Below, one piece after another: positions 61,488 through 64,000 of a stretch of DNA of 64,000 nucleotides (positions within the stretch are counted from its first letter, which is position 1; each line of letters begins with the position of its first letter). The notes beneath the pieces were generated by a model, which was not told the origin of the DNA, made no database searches, and saw only the letters and a list, made by a program, of their open reading frames with translations. Origin of the DNA: Lepidodermella squamata (Eukaryota > Gastrotricha); contig JBLDXI010000029.1 in NCBI GenBank assembly GCA_047495785.1, forward strand, positions 1,674,001 to 1,738,000, read 5' to 3'. The translations under genes and the position numbers were made by a program.

Positions 61488-63175
61488 TTTTTCCGTAAAA
61501 TACCTGAGAAAAATAACGACTGAGTTGTTATAAAGTCGAGAGTTTTATAATAAGTCCCAAGGTGTGAGCGGGAAATAACGTTAAAAAGTGAAAATTGAAA
61601 AATTTAGTTGCGCAAACAAAATTTTTTTTTCGCCATAGGTATATATTTATTTACTCGGCATAATTTTGGCGGCGGCGCATGGCGAGGACTTGCTGCTGAG
61701 CGCGCGAGCGCGCAAGACCGCAAAAATTGTGCGCTAATTAATTGTCGCGAGCGGTCGCCGAAAAATGGCGCGAGGATGTGATATACACAGCGCCGCAACA
61801 GGGCTACATCTTCTTTTTATTCAAACAAGTTGGTTTTTCGGCGGCTAAAAAATAATAACAAAAAGCGCGCGGCTCAGTGAGTGAGTGAGTGAGAGGCGAC
61901 AAAACTGTGCGCGGTTTTATTAATTGCGTGTAGTCTGTTTTGTACACCTTAAAAAGTAATATTGCGTGTGCGCGGTCTTTTAAGGCGGCTATTTTTCTGC
62001 GCGCAAAGTGGAGAAAAATAACAATTGCGTTTAAAAACACGAGCGGCCGGAAACAGTTTAAAAAGAGCGATCACCGCCCTGGTAATAATAGCTTTATCGA
62101 AAAACATTGTTATAAAAACTATCAATATATGAAAGAAAGTGAACAATGCTGTGTATTTTACGCGCTTTTTGGCAGGCGCAGGTAATAAAACGCGCGACGC
62201 GCACATGGCCGCATTTTTCGATAGGCGCGCTCGCTGAGCTTTGATTAATAATAAGAAGCGATTTTGATTGTTTTATTGTTGTTGTGTCGTGTTTTTGTTA
62301 TTTTGCAGGCTCCATTGTCTCAATAAAACGCCTGTTCACATATGAAAAATGCAGCATAAATATACACGGTGATTGATGATTAATGATTCTCTTGAACGCG
62401 CTCCCGGAAATCGCATCTATTCGCGCTCTTTCAAATTCACGTAGGGTTATTAGAAAAACAATGCGCCTTAATACGCGTATATATTTGCGTGTCTGATGCT
62501 TTTTGCGCGCACGCGCCCGACCTGATAATAAATAATAATAATCAGGCATAATCAAGCGCGGTGAGTTTAAAAATAATACACCTCTTCAAATCGCGGTGTG
62601 AAGCAAAAACAAGACACGCTGTCGCGATTTTTCGCATCCGGTTTTTTGGCGTCGACAAATTAATATGTTATTAATAAGTAATAAATTGATAATATTTACA
62701 TTCGCACTGTGCAATAAGTCAGGCGGTGGCGATTAATTTTTCGGGCCCGCCATGATGTGTCCCAATTGTTTTCCTGTTTATTGTTTTGCTAACGGTCGGT
62801 GCGCCAACAACAGCTTTTAATTGAAAAAATTATTCCGCTGTGAATTAAATCAAGCTAAATAACTAAATATTTTTTCCATCGTCGATTTTTATTGACAAAT
62901 TTTCGTAATACAAAGAGATTTTTTGAGCTTTCAGTTGTGCAGTGATTTTGTAACATTATTTGTTTGTTTTTCGATTTCAAGAGACAACCGAGAAATGAGG
63001 AGGCAATATCCGCCAATAACGATCGATAAATTGGAAGAAATTCTTGTTGAAAATTGCACATCATGAGAGGCATTTAGTAGAAAAATTAGCGCTAAATATA
63101 TGAACAACATTGCTATGTAAATTACACAAAAATCAAATCACACATTTTTTTGTATTGAAGATCAGACAGCCGTCA
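61488..63175. other. Intergenic, CGCG-rich, upstream of multidomain gene
   Basis: Begins with the promoter side of the minus-strand multidomain gene. From about 61660 to 62660 it is unusually rich in CGCG and GCGC words in an otherwise AT-rich background, and it includes a GTGA simple repeat (GTGAGTGAGTGAGTGAG, about 61877-61893). I see no coding exon. Confidence 0.45.
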
Positions 63176-63304
63176 TTAGTTGTCAAATTCTGCGAGCGGA
63201 GCCTCGCCATTTTTCGTGTAGAACGTGTATTGAGATGTGACAGGGTCGTAGCACGGACTGCTCTTCAAAACACAGCCTGGTCCAATTGCTGAATAGGCGA
63301 ATCC
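63176..63304 (-). CDS. Terminal exon of a second PAN-domain gene (partial)
   Basis: Reading down from an acceptor (TTTTTCGTTTCAG just before), the exon encodes GFAYSAIGPGCVLKSSPCYD and a further 22 residues ending EFDN, then TAA at 63176-63178. It aligns with GFSYGSYENSNQIGCILKSA in the PAN-like module of the gene at 54646-61487. It lacks the IgGFc and lectin parts that follow there. It is probably the last exon of a minus-strand gene whose start lies beyond the right edge, or a truncated duplicate. Confidence 0.55.
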   Translation of the reverse strand, partial: GFAYSAIGPGCVLKSSPCYDPVTSQYTFYTKNGEAPLAEFDN

Positions 63305-64000
63305 CTGAAACGAAAAATGATTAGTAAAATCACGGATTTAAGTTGATAAAAAAATATAATACAATTTTCACAGCCAAAAGAACTTAAAAAATCATAAAAA
63401 ATGTCTGGCAAAATTCTAGAAAATCGTGATTCTCGAAGTCATGACGAGGCCCGTGCATAATTTGTTTTTAATTTCCAATGAGTAGGTATGGGGTATGGGG
63501 AGCGAGTCCACCTCCCATTGCCCCTCCTGTCCCCTTACAACCGCGTGTAAACAAACGCCGGCCATAGTGGCACAAAGGGCAGTGCCGTGCATCCTCAGAG
63601 AGGCAGCCGGGGTACGAGAATTTTCGAACTCTCTTGCTGCGCGTTGCACTGGGCAAGTAATCCCATATTGTGGAGATTTGGTTCATTTATTTCGGTCACT
63701 CTTCCATGAAAATCGTTAAAAAATCGCGATAGCCAAAGCTCGCTTTGCTCGTATCTCACGATGTTCATCAGAAAACCAGCTAAAAATGGGGACATGCAAA
63801 TTTTGAAAAATTAATGCAAATTATTTGATATCTCGGACGCAGAGTTTTAAATTTACTATCAAATTCCCCTACACTGAAAAACAATAAATTAGCAGGGGTT
63901 GTAACGTAGCCAGGTAAAAATGTAGGTTTTGAGATCTTCAAGAGCCAGTGTTCAAAAGCCCGACCCTAAATGTATATAAATTATACATTTTCGGCGATTA
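63305..64000. other. Intron or intergenic DNA at the window edge
   Basis: The preceding exon of the PAN-domain gene was not found here. A moderately GC-rich stretch at 63480-63660 has open frames on both strands without recognisable domains. Nothing further is supported. Confidence 0.35.

Noticed and set aside
61949-62206. Minus-strand frames in the CGCG-rich block, some with Arg-rich content
   Set aside because: They follow base composition and overlap in opposite strands; no domain.
63416-63795. Minus-strand frames upstream of the terminal PAN exon
   Set aside because: They overlap each other in different frames, lack the Cys pattern expected of the preceding PAN exon and lack splice sites in register.

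Overview
The window is animal (metazoan) nuclear DNA. Genes are split by GT-AG introns, most of them only 52-56 bp long. The families are animal ones: SLC6 transporter, class C (GABA-B-like) receptors, a Rab-like GTPase, SUEL lectin, F5/8C, sushi, PAN and IgGFc-binding domains. DNA transposon remains of several superfamilies fill the gaps. The short introns and close gene spacing suggest a small invertebrate with a compact genome; sequence alone does not let me name the phylum. I recognised no rRNA, tRNA or CRISPR.

Layout. 0.8-6.2 kb: an intron-containing GABA-B-like receptor gene (minus), bracketed by inverted copies of a dispersed repeat, with a stray exon of a second receptor beside it. 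6.5-9 kb: tandem repeats and small membrane-protein genes. 9.2-11.5 kb: a zinc-finger plus tyrosine-recombinase gene. 12.4-14.2 kb: an NHL-type propeller gene (minus). 15.1-18.4 kb: two tandem divergent globins that both start with an acylation-type N-terminus (MGxC).

18.9-48.8 kb is one large lineage-specific cluster. It holds five intronless GABA-B-like receptor genes, all on the minus strand, and six ankyrin-repeat genes, all on the plus strand. A small two-exon Ly6/uPAR-like gene (38874-39244) sits among them. The receptors share two upstream elements at constant distance from the start codon, and they show sharp identity switches typical of gene conversion. The ankyrin genes come in two forms, with and without a C-terminal membrane anchor. 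Twice an ankyrin gene and a receptor lie tail to tail, which suggests the pair was duplicated as a unit.

49-52.5 kb: a Rab-like GTPase without catalytic Gln or prenylation Cys, then an SLC6 transporter (minus). 54.6-61.5 kb: a seven-exon secreted protein (PAN, IgGFc-binding, SUEL lectin, F5/8C, two sushi domains; 1036 aa) whose large introns carry foldback repeats and a recurring 13-bp motif. 63.2 kb: the last exon of a neighbouring PAN-domain gene.

Mobile-element relics include TA-flanked MITEs (1375-1575, 54029-54416), a hAT-like non-autonomous element with near-perfect 8-bp target duplication (29338-30230), a MULE-type transposase fragment (24498-24890) and a probable non-LTR reverse-transcriptase scrap (31385-31510). 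The receptor/ankyrin/Ly6-like cluster is the part most likely to be biologically new. Its receptors have no recognisable ligand from sequence, and any link between receptors and ankyrin proteins is inferred from position only.
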